Source of the DNA: an uncultured Bacilli bacterium
GTDB taxonomy: Bacteria; Bacillota_I; Bacilli_A; RF39; UBA660
NCBI GenBank assembly: GCA_947628685.1
Contig: CANRAT010000032.1
Span: 1 to 16,577, forward strand
Direction: 5' to 3'
DNA length: 16,577 bases
In this document: in pieces, positions 14,568-16,577 of the stretch
Numbering within the stretch: position 1 is the stretch's first letter
Layout of the letters: each line of letters starts with the position of its first letter
Translations under genes and position numbers: made by a program
The notes under the pieces: model-generated
Database searches by the model: none
What the model was told of the DNA's origin: nothing
What the model saw: only the letters and a program-made list of their open reading frames with translations

Positions 14568-14885
14568 ATGTATAAATTAAAATTAATGAGTAAGGCTAAA
14601 ACTATTTTAAAAGACAGATTTCAACTCTTAGAAAAAAAGGAAGAATTAATATTACAAAAGCCTATTAGTGGTTTTGAACAAATGAGACAATATATTATTG
14701 AAAATATAATAAGGAAATTAGATAAAATTACTAAAAATGAAGATAATAGTTATAGTATTATTGCATCTGAAAAAGTTGGTATAACAGATACTCATTATTA
14801 TGTTATTTCGTATGAAGATGCAACGTATTATGATTTAGTTGAACTTTTAGAAGAAAAATGTAATAGATATAAAAATTATAAATAA
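14568..14885 (+). CDS. Small protein of unknown function
   Basis: A 105-residue protein that I do not recognise. The N-terminal half is basic and predicted helical (LKLMSKAKTILKDRFQLLEK, then a hydrophobic/Lys helix around 36-55). Residues about 58-80 look like beta strands (SYSIIASEKVGIT, HYYVISY), and the C-terminus is an acidic-then-basic helix. No signal peptide, membrane segment or cysteine-pair motif is seen; there is a single Cys at 98. It has a perfect promoter, a good ribosome-binding site and a strong terminator, so it is very probably expressed as a single gene. It interrupts an otherwise minus-strand block between mrnC and rlmB, which are neighbours in Bacillus. Confidence 0.8.
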   Translation: MYKLKLMSKAKTILKDRFQLLEKKEELILQKPISGFEQMRQYIIENIIRKLDKITKNEDNSYSIIASEKVGITDTHYYVISYEDATYYDLVELLEEKCNRYKNYK

Positions 14886-14910
14886 GAATTGCTCTAACAA
14901 TTCTTATTTT
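14880..14910. terminator. Bidirectional terminator between the plus-strand gene and mrnC
   Basis: Perfect 12-bp inverted repeat AAATAAGAATTG / CAATTCTTATTT (arms 14880-14891 and 14898-14909) with a six-base loop, ending in a short T run on each side. It covers the stop codons of both convergent genes. Confidence 0.85.
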
Positions 14911-15265
14911 CTATATAATACATTATTTGATTTATTCGATCAAAATTATTGTCATAATATAAATAACCTATAAGCGCTTCTAATCCTGTTGCGTATTTAT
15001 AAGTTACAATGTCACAATTTTTAGGTCTATGATTATTTTTATGATTTCTTGCAGATATAACAATTTGAATTTCATCTTTAGTTAGAAAATTAGAATCAAT
15101 CATTGATTTTAAGAATTTGGCTTGTGCTTTTGCACTTACAAATTTTATAGATTCACTTTGTAAATCTTTTACTTTAGATATGCCCTTATCTATTAGATAT
15201 TTTCTTATATATGCTTCATATATAGAATCACCTAAATATGCAAGTACTAATGCATTCTTATTCAT
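14894..15265 (-). CDS. mrnC: Mini-ribonuclease III
   Basis: A 123-residue dimeric RNase III-like nuclease without the double-stranded-RNA-binding domain; it matures the ends of 23S rRNA in Bacillus. The family signatures are LAYLGDSIYE (8-17, with the metal-binding Asp13), SARNHKN (71-77) and PKNCDIVTYKYATGLEALIG (81-100, with catalytic Glu96). The length is typical. The ATG overlaps the end of the nucleotidyltransferase-like gene by 8 bp, and an AAAGAT sequence upstream is only a weak ribosome-binding site, so it is probably translationally coupled. It ends in the bidirectional hairpin shared with the opposite-strand gene. Confidence 0.95.
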   Translation of the reverse strand: MNKNALVLAYLGDSIYEAYIRKYLIDKGISKVKDLQSESIKFVSAKAQAKFLKSMIDSNFLTKDEIQIVISARNHKNNHRPKNCDIVTYKYATGLEALIGYLYYDNNFDRINQIMYYIENKNC

Positions 15266-15659
15266 TTTTATCTTTCATATAATTTTCTATAAGTTTTATA
15301 TCTTTTAAATCTTTTTCTCTATTCAATGATCTTTTTAATTTTAATATTTCATTTGGTGTTTCTACATTGATTCCATCTACATTAATATAATTTTCTGTAT
15401 AGTAATCTATACCAAAATTAATTACATTATCAATGAAATATACTTCATTATTATACCTATTAATCTTATCAAAAGTTACATTATAATTATTTTTTAAATA
15501 TTCATAATATTCTTTTGTAACTGATATATCTATATCATTAGTTTTTTCTTTTATTCCTAAAATGACCATTGCAGCCCCTGATATAACTATATATTCTTTA
15601 ATGTTTAGTTTATATTTTTTTAAAATTTTAATTATTTGTTCTTTATTCATACCTATCAA
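15258..15659 (-). CDS. Small nucleotidyltransferase-like protein
   Basis: A 133-residue protein with a nucleotidyltransferase fold of the MNT/AbiEii-like kind: SGAAMVILGIKEKTNDIDIS (27-46) replaces the usual GSxAxxxxGxRxTxDIDL, and ETPNEILKLKR with EKDLKDI (100-121) matches the C-terminal Lys/Asp-rich helix of that family. Related proteins include antitoxins, phage-defence components and housekeeping transferases; no toxin partner is seen here. The TTG at 15659 is favoured because AAAGGA lies 7 bases upstream. The in-frame ATG at 15650 is the alternative. It overlaps rbgA by 17 bp and mrnC by 8 bp, so the three genes are probably translated together. The target is unknown. Confidence 0.75.
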   Translation of the reverse strand: MIGMNKEQIIKILKKYKLNIKEYIVISGAAMVILGIKEKTNDIDISVTKEYYEYLKNNYNVTFDKINRYNNEVYFIDNVINFGIDYYTENYINVDGINVETPNEILKLKRSLNREKDLKDIKLIENYMKDKNE

Positions 15660-16509
15660 ACGTAATTCCTTTTATCATTCCACTCTTTATATCATTAATA
15701 ACTACACTATATACTTTATCATAATCTACTTCACCACCACGAACAATACAACCTCTAACTTTACCAATAATATTTAAAGTTTCTTCTATATCGTCACTAA
15801 TATTTTCTATTCCATATCTGTTTTTAAGTATATCTTTATAGTATTTATTTAAAGTATTTAATATATAAATAACTACTTTATCTATCGGTAATATTTCCTC
15901 TTTTATTGCTGTCATGCTTGCAAGATTAAATGATACTGTTTCACTGTCTAATTTAGGCCATAAAATACCTGGAGTATCAAGTAATTCTATATCATTATTT
16001 ACCCTAATCCAATTTAAATTTTTAGTAATACCTGGTATGTTACCCACGTTAGTAACCTTCTTACCTACTAATCTATTTATTAGTGTACTTTTACCAACAT
16101 TAGGTATTCCAACTACAAGTACTCTAGTCTTTCTTTTTGTCATACCTTTGTTTATTCTTTTTTTATTTTCTTCTTCCATCAATTTATTAGTTAAATTGAT
16201 TAGATTTTTTAAATTAATATTATTCTCTAAATCAAGTTTAACTACATTATATCCTTTTGTTTCATAATAATTAACCCATTTATTTGTTTCATCAATGTCG
16301 CATAAATCTATTTTAGTCATAACAAGTATTCTTTTTTTATTTTTAAGTAATTCATCTATATCTTTTATTTTAGATGAATATGGCATTCTTGCATCTATCA
16401 CTTCATATACGACATCTATTAAATTTAAATTTTCACTTATAAGTCTTTTGGTTTTTGCCATATGACCTGGATACCAATTTATATTTGTCTGATTTTGTCG
16501 ATTTTCCAT
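15643..16509 (-). CDS. rbgA: Ribosome biogenesis GTPase
   Basis: A 288-residue circularly permuted GTPase (YlqF/RbgA family) that acts late in 50S subunit assembly. The signature NWYPGHMAKT (11-20) is followed by motifs in the permuted order G4-G5-G1-G2-G3: MTKIDL (64-69, with Thr for the usual Asn of NKxD), GIPNVGKSTLIN (134-145), GNIPGITK (156-163) and DTPG (178-181). The C-terminal helical domain is intact. The ATG has AAAGGAAGTG upstream. It is the first gene of the visible rbgA-nucleotidyltransferase-mrnC unit; whether genes lie upstream is not seen. Its linkage with mrnC and, across the inserted gene, with rlmB groups ribosome-maturation functions. Confidence 0.96.
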   Translation of the reverse strand: MENRQNQTNINWYPGHMAKTKRLISENLNLIDVVYEVIDARMPYSSKIKDIDELLKNKKRILVMTKIDLCDIDETNKWVNYYETKGYNVVKLDLENNINLKNLINLTNKLMEEENKKRINKGMTKRKTRVLVVGIPNVGKSTLINRLVGKKVTNVGNIPGITKNLNWIRVNNDIELLDTPGILWPKLDSETVSFNLASMTAIKEEILPIDKVVIYILNTLNKYYKDILKNRYGIENISDDIEETLNIIGKVRGCIVRGGEVDYDKVYSVVINDIKSGMIKGITFDRYE

Positions 16510-16577
16510 TTAAATCACTTCCTTTGTAATACTACTTAATTAATCCACCATTACATTTTAACTCGTAAATCTTCTTA

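Noticed and set aside
15914..16267. Plus-strand 117-codon frame opposite rbgA
   Set aside because: Antisense to the conserved GTPase motifs; its hydrophobic text is a by-product of the other strand's codons.
1..16577. CRISPR array, tRNA or rRNA genes, prophage modules
   Set aside because: No regularly spaced repeats, cloverleaf-like sequence with CCA end or rRNA sequence was recognised, and no integrase or phage structural gene is present.

Overview
The window looks like a very AT-rich, low-GC Gram-positive chromosome, most likely a Bacilli/Mollicutes-type gut Bacillota (inference). The evidence is a valine T-box leader, extended -10 promoters, strong Shine-Dalgarno sites, and a run of RbgA, Mini-RNase III, RlmB and SigH-like genes that recalls the Bacillus subtilis mrnC-rlmB-sigH neighbourhood. 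Trp is encoded by TGG and at least one gene ends in TGA, so this is not the Mycoplasma code.

Left part (1-4960, minus strand): a T-box leader with its own promoter (about 3292-3550) controls a two-gene unit, a zinc-dependent phospholipase C-like protein followed by valS. Upstream lies a gene joining a type IV prepilin N-terminus to BspA-type leucine-rich repeats. Its promoter carries a run of 10 G in the spacer between TTGACA and an extended -10 box. A second copy of this terminator-plus-poly(G)-promoter cassette (11 G) sits at the left edge, directly after valS, and fires out of the window. In a genome this AT-rich these tracts are the clearest sign of a phase-variable surface-gene family.

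Middle (4958-11900): two translationally overlapping minus-strand genes encode a 1632-residue protein of unknown function and a degenerate ProA-like aldehyde-dehydrogenase-fold protein that seems to lack the catalytic Cys. The large protein has about five divergent repeat modules and a conserved C-terminal domain. A 546-bp divergent gap separates this pair from a 72-residue helix-turn-helix gene on the plus strand.

Right part (11900-16577): rlmB, a membrane-anchored polysaccharide deacetylase and a sigH-like sigma factor form one minus-strand operon. rbgA, a small nucleotidyltransferase-like gene and mrnC form a second one with overlapping ends. A plus-strand gene of unknown function, with its own consensus promoter, lies between the two. 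Perfect bidirectional hairpin terminators separate the convergent pairs. Most of this part is housekeeping: 50S assembly, 23S rRNA maturation and modification, and a sigma factor.
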